12,211 nucleotides of DNA from NCBI GenBank assembly GCA_002479455.1, contig DLNB01000001.1:1-12211 (forward strand). The letters run 5' to 3'. Made by a program: the position numbers and the translations under genes. Numbering within the stretch: the first letter of the stretch is position 1; each line of letters begins with the position of its first letter. Positions 6,317-12,192 of the stretch are shown here, one piece after another. The stretch is from Acetothermia bacterium UBA7521. GTDB lineage: Bacteria; Bipolaricaulota; Bipolaricaulia; Bipolaricaulales; Bipolaricaulaceae. The notes below the pieces were generated by a model. The model had not been told where the DNA came from. It searched no databases and saw only the letters and a program-made list of their open reading frames with translations.

Positions 6317-6387
6317 AGCGGGTAGCGGGAATCGAACCCGCGTATCTGGCTTGGAAGGCCAGGGCTCTACCATTGAGCTATACCCGC
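6317..6387 (-). tRNA. tRNA-Gly(TCC), CCA not encoded
   Basis: This 71-base tRNA has acceptor GCGGGTA/TACCCGC with U73 (usual for bacterial tRNA-Gly), D-arm GCTCAATGGTAGAGC, anticodon stem CTGGC/GCCAG with loop CTTCCAA (anticodon TCC) and T-loop TTCGATT. CAG follows the discriminator base, so CCA is added enzymatically. It heads a two-tRNA transcript with tRNA-Arg(TCT). Confidence 0.96.
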
Positions 6388-6398
6388 GTGGCCAACGG

Positions 6399-6427
6399 AT
6401 TCTAGAGCCGGCGTCCGGCAGCGTCAA
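6399..6427 (-). promoter_or_regulatory. near-consensus promoter for tRNA-Gly and tRNA-Arg(TCT)
   Basis: On the minus strand TTGACG (6427-6422) and TAGAAT (6404-6399) are separated by exactly 17 bases. Transcription should start about 6-7 bases downstream, shortly before the tRNA-Gly 5' end at 6387. This is the best sigma-70-type promoter in the window. Arms AGAGCCGG (6451-6444) and CCGGCTCT (6411-6404) flank the -35 region as an inverted repeat. Confidence 0.75.
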
Positions 6428-6452
6428 CGACATCTGCGTCGAAACCGGCTCT

Positions 6453-7250
6453 TCACGTCACGAACAGGAGGAACCGGAGGACCTCCATGAAGTCGGGCGT
6501 CTCCAGGGCCACCGTGCGGGCGCCCCGGAGCGATGCGCCGGGGTAGAACGACGCTCGGTACGCCGAGGGGTGGTCCCGGTATGTGACCTCGACCTCGAAC
6601 TGGCTGGGAAGAGCCACCTCGCACAGCTTGGGGTCGCGTGTGAGCGCCGCGGCCACCCCGTCCCGAATGCCGGCAACGGCCCGTTCTGCATCGAGGCTCG
6701 CGGTCGCTCCTCCCACACCTCGCTTGACGGCGAGGGCCCCGATCCTCGGGTTGAGCCGCTGGGCCTCCGTGCAAGTCTCCTCGTCTCCGGAGACGAACAG
6801 AACCGGTATGCCGACGTAGGCGGCGCTGTACGTGGCAAGCCGGAGCTCGGATGCAGGTTGTCCGTTGATCTCCAGCGCGTGGAGCCGCATGGCCATGCTG
6901 TGGGCGAGCGGGCTTCCCGTCGAGCCAGCCGGGGCATGGTAGCCAACGAGGACAAGACCGGCGAACGAGCGGTCCAGCTCCTCGACCATCATCAGGGGAT
7001 GAGAGGTCCACCCCCGAAGAAGCTGAACGCCGGGAGGGAGGTCGGCGGGGGTCAGGTTGCGACCCGTATCGTGGGCATCGTTGACCAGGATCTCCGTAGC
7101 CCCAGACCCCAACGCGCCCTCGCACGCCGCCCGCACCTCGGCCGCCATCTGCCCACGGAAGGCCTCGTACCCCGGCTTTCCGATGTCAGTCTCATCCCAA
7201 TGCGTGACGCCGGTGACACCCTCCATGTCGGCGCTGATGTAGATCCGCAT
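6453..7250 (-). CDS. dppA: D-aminopeptidase DppA, peptidase family M55
   Basis: This 265-residue zinc peptidase is of the self-compartmentalising D-aminopeptidase family, which releases N-terminal D-amino acids (D-Ala, Gly) from short peptides, including wall-derived ones. The N-terminus MRIYISADMEGVTG gives metal ligands Asp8 and Glu10; His60 (VNDAH), His105 (GYHAPAG) and Glu135 complete the set known from Bacillus DppA, and His117 sits at the nucleophile position. Length is near the family norm of about 270. The ATG at 7250 follows GGGAGGA by 6 bases. The frame stays open upstream into tRNA-Pro, but that extension (27 residues) is not coding. In Bacillus the gene belongs to a dipeptide permease operon. 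Here no permease genes are beside it; it stands alone between tRNA genes, so the peptide source is unknown. Confidence 0.93.
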   Translation of the reverse strand: MRIYISADMEGVTGVTHWDETDIGKPGYEAFRGQMAAEVRAACEGALGSGATEILVNDAHDTGRNLTPADLPPGVQLLRGWTSHPLMMVEELDRSFAGLVLVGYHAPAGSTGSPLAHSMAMRLHALEINGQPASELRLATYSAAYVGIPVLFVSGDEETCTEAQRLNPRIGALAVKRGVGGATASLDAERAVAGIRDGVAAALTRDPKLCEVALPSQFEVEVTYRDHPSAYRASFYPGASLRGARTVALETPDFMEVLRFLLFVT

Positions 7251-7265
7251 CCCGCGTCCTCCCCC

Positions 7266-7292
7266 CAAGAGAAAGGGGCCCCTGAAGGCCCG
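7266..7292 (-). terminator. probable Rho-independent terminator after tRNA-Pro
   Basis: On the minus strand GGGCC-TTCAGG-GGCCC forms a 5-bp G+C stem followed by CTTTCTCTT, lying 4 bases after the tRNA-Pro CCA and before the dppA ribosome-binding site. The T-tract is interrupted by C, so some read-through into dppA is likely. Confidence 0.55.
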
Positions 7293-7295
7293 GTG

Positions 7296-7373
7296 TGGTC
7301 GGAGAGGGCGGATTTGAACCGCCGACCTCATGGTCCCGAACCATGCGCGCTGACCAAGCTGCGCTACTCTCCG
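7296..7373 (-). tRNA. tRNA-Pro(CGG), CCA encoded
   Basis: This 78-base cloverleaf has acceptor CGGAGAG/CTCTCCG with A73 and encoded CCA, D-arm GCGCAGCTTGGTCAGCGC, anticodon stem CATGG/CCATG with loop TTCGGGA (anticodon CGG) and T-loop TTCAAAT. It reads CCG. The first base pair is C-G, as in bacterial proline tRNAs. Unlike the other tRNAs here it has no CGGTT-type trailing repeat, but a hairpin terminator instead. Confidence 0.95.
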
Positions 7374-7386
7374 CGTACGTGGTTAG

Positions 7387-7523
7387 CGTATCTTGAACCC
7401 ACCGCAGAGATCGCAGAGGAACCTTCGAGCGAGGATTCAACCGGCTTGGGCCTCGAGTTGACTTCCAAACCGCTTTTCTCTGCGTCCTCTGCGTCTCGGC
7501 GGTGAACAAGTACCCCGTATCTT
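7387..7523. mobile_element. MITE-like inverted-repeat element flanked by 8-bp direct repeats
   Basis: The 8-mer CGTATCTT occurs at 7387-7394 and 7516-7523. Between them the ends are imperfect inverted repeats: CACCGCAGAGATCGCAGAGG (7400-7419) on the left, and a right arm at 7474-7504 whose reverse complement begins CACCGCCGAGACGCAGAGGA. No reading frame lies inside. The layout is that of a small non-autonomous element with a target-site duplication. However, the arms start 5 and 11 bases from the direct repeats, so the boundaries are not clean. CGCAGAG-type repeats are, from memory, common in intergenic regions of many bacteria. Confidence 0.45.
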
Positions 7524-7534
7524 ACCCGACGGCG

Positions 7535-9028
7535 CTAGCGGAGGAAGACGAACCGCGTGCGGCCTCCGCTGACCACGGTCAGCAGCACCTCGTCCCGATC
7601 GCCTATGCCAGCGACAAGCACGTTCCAATCGGCGACGGTCTCTACAGCCTGGCGGTTCACGGCCACGATAGCATCCCCCACCTCGATTCCCGCCCAGTAG
7701 GCACGCGATCCGGATGCCACACGGGTTACGAGCACGCCTAACGTCGTGGCAAGGCTGTAGCGCGTTGCGAGTTCAGACGTGATGGCGCCCACGGTAAGAC
7801 CGAACTTCTCCTTCCCTTCCTCCTCGGGCGGGGTCACGCTGGGAGAGGCAGCGACCTCCTCCGGGCGCTCTCCAAGGACTACGGTAAGGGCGATCTCCTT
7901 CCCGTCGCGAACGAGCGTGATCGCCACCGGTTCCCCTACTGCTCGGTACATGATCTCGAGTTGAAGCGCGTTTGTGCCGCCCACAGCTACACCGCCCACC
8001 GCGGTGATCACGTCGCCAGCCTTGACCCCGGCTTCCGCTGCAGGTCCACCCGCAACGACATCCGACACGAGTACGCCTTGCCCGACCCTGACCCCGAACC
8101 GCTCCTCCATGCCCGGCAACAGGTCCTGGATGTACACGCCGAGCCAGGCACGAGTGACCTTCCCGTGAGCGGCGATCTGGAAGAGTGCGCGCACGATCTC
8201 GTTGATCGGCACGGCAAAGTTGATCCCCTCCACCGCAACACCGCTCCCTGTGGAGCGAGCTATGATCGTGTTCATCCCCACCACCTGGCCGAAGGCATCG
8301 ACGAGCGGACCGCCGGAGTTGCCGGGGTTGATCGCGGCGTCGGTCTGGATCATTCGCCGGTAGTACCCCGTTCCATCCGGCCGAGGAACGTCGCGACCGA
8401 GCGCGGACACGATCCCCAGGGTTACCGTGTGAGACAGACCCAAAGGATTGCCGATCGCGATCACCCAGTCTCCGATCTCCAGGAGGTCCGAGTCGCCCAG
8501 CCGAACCGCCGGGACATCGAGAGAGTCCCCGATGGCCACCACGGCAAGGTCGAGGAGGCCGTCGGTGCCCACGATCTTCGCTGGCAGCTCTTTCCCCGTC
8601 TTCGCTGTAACGCGGATGGAAACCGCACCTTCGACCACGTGAGCGTTGGTGAGCACGTACCGCACACCGTTGTGCTCCACGATGAATCCCGAACCGACAG
8701 AGGTTACCTCCCGCTCCCCGAGAGGCCCCAGGTCAAAGAACCGGCGTAGGAAGGGGTCCTGGAGAAACTCGTCCCACAAACTGGCGGACTTCTTCACAAC
8801 CTCCACCTTCACGACCCCGGGCGCAACCTGGCCGATCGCCGCCTTAATGGCTGCCTGGCCCGACGCCGCGATCTCCTCTTGAACAGCCTGGGCGTAGGCA
8901 ACGGGAACGAGCTGGGTGGAAGTCGATGCAGCCATGCTACCCCCGTCTCCCAAGCGCCCCACCGACACACCCACCACTACCCCTGCAGACACAACCACAA
9001 GCGCAAACACCTGAAGTAGCTTCCTCAT
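7535..9028 (-). CDS. HtrA/DegP-type periplasmic serine protease with two PDZ domains
   Basis: This 497-residue envelope quality-control protease degrades or refolds misfolded exported proteins. The N-terminus has a signal sequence or anchor (MRKLLQVFALVVVSAGVVVG). The trypsin-like domain carries the full triad: His130 in LTNAHVVEG, Asp160 in LLDLAVVAI, and Ser238 in NPGNSGGPLV. PDZ1 begins at about residue 294 (AWLGVYIQD, GVLVSDVVAGGPA). PDZ2 lies at about residues 405-497 (LGVLVTRVASGSRAYWAGI) and ends in RFVFLR. The ATG at 9028 is preferred because GGAGGTG lies 6 bases before it; a longer start at 9049 would lack this site and place seven residues before the signal. It is divergent from the PP-loop gene, with a dyad in the shared gap. 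The exact orthology (DegP, DegQ or DegS) cannot be decided, but two PDZ domains favour DegP/DegQ over DegS. Confidence 0.95.
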   Translation of the reverse strand: MRKLLQVFALVVVSAGVVVGVSVGRLGDGGSMAASTSTQLVPVAYAQAVQEEIAASGQAAIKAAIGQVAPGVVKVEVVKKSASLWDEFLQDPFLRRFFDLGPLGEREVTSVGSGFIVEHNGVRYVLTNAHVVEGAVSIRVTAKTGKELPAKIVGTDGLLDLAVVAIGDSLDVPAVRLGDSDLLEIGDWVIAIGNPLGLSHTVTLGIVSALGRDVPRPDGTGYYRRMIQTDAAINPGNSGGPLVDAFGQVVGMNTIIARSTGSGVAVEGINFAVPINEIVRALFQIAAHGKVTRAWLGVYIQDLLPGMEERFGVRVGQGVLVSDVVAGGPAAEAGVKAGDVITAVGGVAVGGTNALQLEIMYRAVGEPVAITLVRDGKEIALTVVLGERPEEVAASPSVTPPEEEGKEKFGLTVGAITSELATRYSLATTLGVLVTRVASGSRAYWAGIEVGDAIVAVNRQAVETVADWNVLVAGIGDRDEVLLTVVSGGRTRFVFLR

Positions 9029-9096
9029 CGCGTGCACCTCCAAAGCCAATCCTACCCGCCTTCCGTTGAAGGACCGATGTACCGATTGTGAAGATC

Positions 9097-9115
9097 CGGT
9101 GGAGAGGGTCCACCG
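9097..9115. promoter_or_regulatory. dyad symmetry in the divergent htrA / PP-loop gene gap
   Basis: CGGTGGA-GAGGG-TCCACCG is a perfect 7-bp inverted repeat with a 5-base centre, 8 bases upstream of the TATGAT -10 element of the plus-strand gene and about 70 bases upstream of the htrA start. It could be a repressor or activator site for either gene. Confidence 0.4.
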
Positions 9116-9123
9116 CCGACGCC

Positions 9124-9129
9124 TATGAT
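9124..9129 (+). promoter_or_regulatory. -10 element of a probably leaderless transcript
   Basis: TATGAT ends 6 bases before the ATG at 9136, the spacing expected if transcription starts at that ATG. There is no Shine-Dalgarno in front of the gene and no clear -35, as is usual for TANNNT-driven leaderless genes in several deep-branching phyla. Confidence 0.5.
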
Positions 9130-9135
9130 ATGGCG

Positions 9136-10200
9136 ATGAAGAAGGCGGTCGCTCTTCTGTCAGGTGGCCTGGACTCGGCGCTGGCGTGCACGATCACCCT
9201 CCGACTCGGGTTCGAGGTGGTAGGGCTGAACCTGAGCACGGGATTCTGCGTCGGACAGGGACGGTGCGATACAGCGCTCGCCCTGGCCTCCCGCCTGGGG
9301 ATCCCTCTCCGTCTTTTTGACGTAGGTCAGCAGTTCCTGGAAGTGGTTCGCGCCCCCAAGCATGGCTACGGATCGGCGATGAACCCGTGTCTGGACTGCC
9401 GGATCCTCATGGCCCGTACCGCCGGGGCGGTGATGGAGGAAGAAAGAGCCTCGTTTGTGATCACCGGGGAGGTTCTCCAGCAGCGGCCGATGTCCCAGCA
9501 CCGCAGGGCCCTCGACCTCGTCGCTGAGGAGTCGGGCCTTGGAGAGCGGCTCGTCCGCCCCCTGTCCGGCAGGCTGCTCGGACCGACGCACCCGGAGCGA
9601 ATGGGCTGGATCAGGCGAGAGCAGTGGCTCGACATCCAGGGCCGGTCGCGGAAGCGCCAGCTGGCCTTGGCCGAGGCGTGGGGTCTCACCGAGTTCGTCC
9701 AACCGTCGGGAGGGTGCTGCCTTCTCCTCACCCTCCCCTACGCCGCCCGGCTCCGAGACGCGTTCGCCGCCCGCGGGAACAAGGCCCTTGCCGAGGAGGA
9801 GTTCGCCCTTCTTCGGTTCGGCCGCCACTTTCGGATCTCCCCCACCGTCAAGGTGATCGTGGGGCGGAACGAGACGGAGAACGCGGTGTTGGGGACGTTT
9901 GCCTCTGGGAGGTGGCTGCTCTCCGTCGTCACCGTGCCAGGGCCAGTTTCCTTGGTGGAGGGAGCAGCGGGTGTAGAGGAGCTGGAGCTTGCAGCGCGTC
10001 TCGCCGCTCGGTACAGCGACGCTTCCCCCAACGAGATTGTCAAGGTCCGCGTGTTGCACGAGGACGATGTCCAGGATCTAGCGGTGCTTCCGCTGCCCGC
10101 AGACGACCCGCGGATCGCACGCTGGAAGATCGGCGAGGAGTTACGTCGCGTTGGCGCCTTCGATCTCTCACCGCCAAGCTCGCGGAGAGCCCAGAGATGA
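9136..10200 (+). CDS. PP-loop ATPase fused to an NFACT-R-like domain, probable tRNA thiolation enzyme
   Basis: This 354-residue protein starts with the PP-loop ATP-binding motif LLSGGLDSALA (residues 7-17) of MnmA/ThiI-type enzymes, which adenylate a tRNA base before sulfur transfer. A CxxC pair follows in NPCLDCRILM (Cys85, Cys88), like the catalytic PCxxC of MnmA, and a second cysteine site is SGGCC (Cys194/195), matching the position of the partner cysteine. From about residue 215 the protein has a different domain with FGRHFRISPTVKVIVGRNETEN, resembling the RNA-binding NFACT-R (DUF814) signature. Such PP-loop/NFACT-R-like fusions are predicted RNA-thiolation proteins; the target base is not known. 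The ATG at 9136 puts the P-loop near the N-terminus as usual; an ATG at 9130 and a GTG at 9088 also fit the frame. The gene is single and convergent with the tryptophanase-like gene. Confidence 0.85.
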   Translation: MKKAVALLSGGLDSALACTITLRLGFEVVGLNLSTGFCVGQGRCDTALALASRLGIPLRLFDVGQQFLEVVRAPKHGYGSAMNPCLDCRILMARTAGAVMEEERASFVITGEVLQQRPMSQHRRALDLVAEESGLGERLVRPLSGRLLGPTHPERMGWIRREQWLDIQGRSRKRQLALAEAWGLTEFVQPSGGCCLLLTLPYAARLRDAFAARGNKALAEEEFALLRFGRHFRISPTVKVIVGRNETENAVLGTFASGRWLLSVVTVPGPVSLVEGAAGVEELELAARLAARYSDASPNEIVKVRVLHEDDVQDLAVLPLPADDPRIARWKIGEELRRVGAFDLSPPSSRRAQR

Positions 10201-10246
10201 GGGACCGGGACAGCGGATCATGGCCTTCCCTCCACCACGATCGGTG

Positions 10247-10335
10247 CCGGGGACGAACCCCGGGCGTCGGGGATGAACCCCGACGCTACGAAACCATGGG
10301 GGTTCCGTAGCAGCGTCGCAACCTGTGTGCGACGC
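10247..10335. repeat. four back-to-back hairpins between convergent genes
   Basis: Four stem-loops follow one another with almost no spacer. CCGGGG-ACGAA-CCCCGG is at 10247-10263. GCGTCGGGG-ATGAA-CCCCGACGC is at 10264-10286. CTACGAAACC..GGTTCCGTAG, with one mismatch, is at 10286-10310. GCGTCGCA-ACCTGTG-TGCGACGC is at 10313-10335. The first two share the module GGGGAYGAACCCCG, suggesting duplication. The cluster lies downstream of the PP-loop gene on one strand and of the tryptophanase-like gene on the other, so it could act as a bidirectional terminator or be a REP-like mobile repeat. Confidence 0.6.
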
Positions 10336-10353
10336 GCAGCTTTTCCGTAACGG

Positions 10354-10401
10354 CCTTTCTCTTGTTCACTCGGCGTTCTCCCGCGCTCTGCGGTAGACAA
10401 G
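10354..10401. repeat. decayed copy of the CGCAGAG-type repeat
   Basis: The plus strand reads TTTCTCTTG..CTCGGCG..CTCTGCGGTAGACAAG. It is similar in order and ending to the right arm of the element at 7474-7510 (TTTTCTCTGCG..CTCGGCGGTGAACAAG). It has no partner arm close by. Confidence 0.35.
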
Positions 10402-10430
10402 TGCCTCAGCGGTATAGCGATTAGGGCGAT

Positions 10431-11783
10431 CTACTCGATCGGTTCGAACCGAGCGACGAAATGGCGGAGCGGACCCTCACCCGCCACAAGCCGCAAACCC
10501 GGAAACCCTCGTGCCTTGTCCCGAATACGACGCAGCGCTTCCACTACAGCTTCGAGGTGCTCCTGGGTGTAGGTCCGGCGGGGGATCGCCAATCGCACGA
10601 GCTCCATCCGCGCTTCAGGGCCCATCATCGCCGACCCGACCTCCACAGCGCGGATCCCCCCCTCCAGGTACAGAGCGGCGACGAGCACTTGACCCGGGAA
10701 CGCCCCGTTCGGGATGTGGGGAAGAAGGCGCCCCGCGTTTACGTAGATGGCGTGACCGCCCGGCGGCCAGTACACAGGGATCCCCGCGTCACGCAATCGC
10801 TCCCCCAGCCATCGCACCTGGCCGATCCGATCCTGCAGGTAGCCGAGATCCAACGCTTCGTTCAGCCCTACAGCGAGGGCGGCGAGGTCCCGGCCCGCCA
10901 GGCCGCCGTACGTGGGAAACCCCTCGACCAGAATCAGCTTCTCCCGGCACCGCTCGTGAAGCGTCCGGTCCCGCATGGCGAGGAACCCGCCGATGTTCCC
11001 CAACCCGTCCTTCTTCGCCGACATCGTGCATCCGTCGGCGAGCGCGAACAGCTCGGCCGCGATCTCCCGCGGCTCGGCGTTCCCGTAGCCAGGTTCCCGC
11101 TCGCGCACGAACAGACAGTTCTCCGCGTAGCGGCAGGCGTCGAGGAACAGGGGGACCCCGTGGGCCCGAGCGAGCGCGGACACAGCGCGGACGTTCCCCA
11201 TCGACACCGGCTGCCCGGCGGTGGTGTTGTTCGTGACGGTGAGCATCACCGCCGGGATTCGTCCCGACGGGTTGCGAAGGAGTGCCTCCAGGGCCGCGAG
11301 GTCCATATCGCCCTTGAACGGCCGGTCGAGGTCGGGGTCCAGGGCCGCGAGCACCGGGAGATCCATCGGCTTCCCGCCGTTGGCGAGCACGTGGGCCCGT
11401 GTCGTGTCGAAGTGGGCGTTCGACGGTACGATGTCACCGGGCTGAAGGAGGATCGAGAAGAGCACGTGCTCCGAACCTCGTCCCTGGTGGGTCGGCAGGA
11501 CGTAAGGGAAGCCGGTGATCTCCTGGACCGTCTCCAGAAACCGGGCGAACGACCGGCTCCCCGCGTAGGATTCGTCCCCTTCCATGAGGGCCGCCCACTG
11601 CGCCTGGGACATCGCGCCGGTACCAGAGTCGGTGAGGAGATCCACGTACACGTCGTCGCTCCCCAGGTTGAAGACGTTGTAGCCCGCCTCCCGTAGGAGC
11701 TGTTCTCGCTCCTCGCGCGGCGGGCGGCGGATCGGCTCCACGACCTTGATCCTGTAGGGTTTTGCCCACCCTGAATCGTCCAC
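10431..11783 (-). CDS. tnaA: tryptophanase-like PLP beta-eliminating lyase
   Basis: This 450-residue member of the tryptophanase/tyrosine phenol-lyase family splits an aromatic amino acid into indole or phenol, pyruvate and ammonia. Seen: VDLLTDSGTGAMS near residue 47; THQGRG at 98-103 for phosphate binding; DACR (Asp215, Arg218) for PLP and substrate; the PLP lysine in MSAKKD (Lys257/258); EGFPTYGGLAGRD; and IPRRTYT. Overall wording is close to tyrosine phenol-lyase (DGCTMS, NIGGFL, GLAGRD). However, three specificity positions match tryptophanase: Asp126 (FDTTR, where phenol-lyase has Thr), Val382 (VEVG, where phenol-lyase has Arg) and His441 (LRHF, where phenol-lyase has Phe). Tryptophanase activity is therefore the better prediction. 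The GTG at 11783 follows AGGAGG by 6 bases. It lies 25 bases after the gene upstream and may share its transcript. No TnaC-like leader or TnaB permease is visible. Confidence 0.88.
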   Translation of the reverse strand: MDDSGWAKPYRIKVVEPIRRPPREEREQLLREAGYNVFNLGSDDVYVDLLTDSGTGAMSQAQWAALMEGDESYAGSRSFARFLETVQEITGFPYVLPTHQGRGSEHVLFSILLQPGDIVPSNAHFDTTRAHVLANGGKPMDLPVLAALDPDLDRPFKGDMDLAALEALLRNPSGRIPAVMLTVTNNTTAGQPVSMGNVRAVSALARAHGVPLFLDACRYAENCLFVREREPGYGNAEPREIAAELFALADGCTMSAKKDGLGNIGGFLAMRDRTLHERCREKLILVEGFPTYGGLAGRDLAALAVGLNEALDLGYLQDRIGQVRWLGERLRDAGIPVYWPPGGHAIYVNAGRLLPHIPNGAFPGQVLVAALYLEGGIRAVEVGSAMMGPEARMELVRLAIPRRTYTQEHLEAVVEALRRIRDKARGFPGLRLVAGEGPLRHFVARFEPIE

Positions 11784-11796
11784 AGTTCGCCTCCTG

Positions 11797-11816
11797 GTTC
11801 AGCGATGTTCAGCGAT
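11797..11816. repeat. 10-bp tandem duplication across a stop codon
   Basis: GTTCAGCGAT is present twice in perfect tandem (11797-11806 and 11807-11816). The stop codon of the upstream minus-strand gene lies in the second copy, and the duplication makes up most of the gap before the tryptophanase-like gene. Confidence 0.7.
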
Positions 11817-12192
11817 CGAAGTAGAAGTGGATCCCGGTACCGAACGCCATCCCGAATCCCGCGTCCCGGTGCCACAGGAAACCGAACTCCACGTTCACGC
11901 TCAGACTACGTGCAAACGGGAGTGCGAGGTCGATCCCTCCGCACAGGCTCGCCGCTGGAACCCGCTCAGGGAAGTAGTGCGCCCCCCCGAGGGCGAGGTA
12001 GAACCCGGCGAGATCGGCCTGCGCCAAACGCACGAGGCCCCTCGCCCCCACCACGCCCCACAGATCTTCGTCAGCGGAAAACAGGAAAGCGGTTCCCTCC
12101 AGGCCGAGCGTGTCGGTCGTCCAGTACCGCATGGAGACCCCAAACACGGTGGGGATCGTGAACTGCATCCCCACCCCAAGCCCCGGGCTTCC
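11809..12192 (-). CDS. C-terminal part of a possible outer-membrane beta-barrel protein
   Basis: Only the last 127 residues are present; the 5' end is lost at the contig edge. The peptide shows alternating polar and hydrophobic residues in strand-sized runs with aromatic residues at the ends (MQFTIPTVFGVSMRYWTT, GFYLALGGAHYF, LSVNVEFGFLWH), and finishes FGTGIHFYFDR. That pattern fits a small beta-barrel, as in outer-membrane proteins, but no family can be named and the last residue is Arg, not the usual aromatic. The apparent N-terminus encoded past 12192 (MYKRQ in this frame) is translated library adapter and must not be kept as protein. The gene ends 25 bases before the tryptophanase-like gene on the same strand. 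Confidence 0.6.
   Translation of the reverse strand, partial: GSPGLGVGMQFTIPTVFGVSMRYWTTDTLGLEGTAFLFSADEDLWGVVGARGLVRLAQADLAGFYLALGGAHYFPERVPAASLCGGIDLALPFARSLSVNVEFGFLWHRDAGFGMAFGTGIHFYFDR

Noticed and set aside
6351..7505. 384-codon plus-strand frame
   Set aside because: Antisense to dppA, tRNA-Pro and tRNA-Gly; spurious in a GC-rich genome.
10461..11696. 411-codon plus-strand frame
   Set aside because: Antisense shadow of the tryptophanase-like gene, with histidine/arginine-rich composition and no domain.
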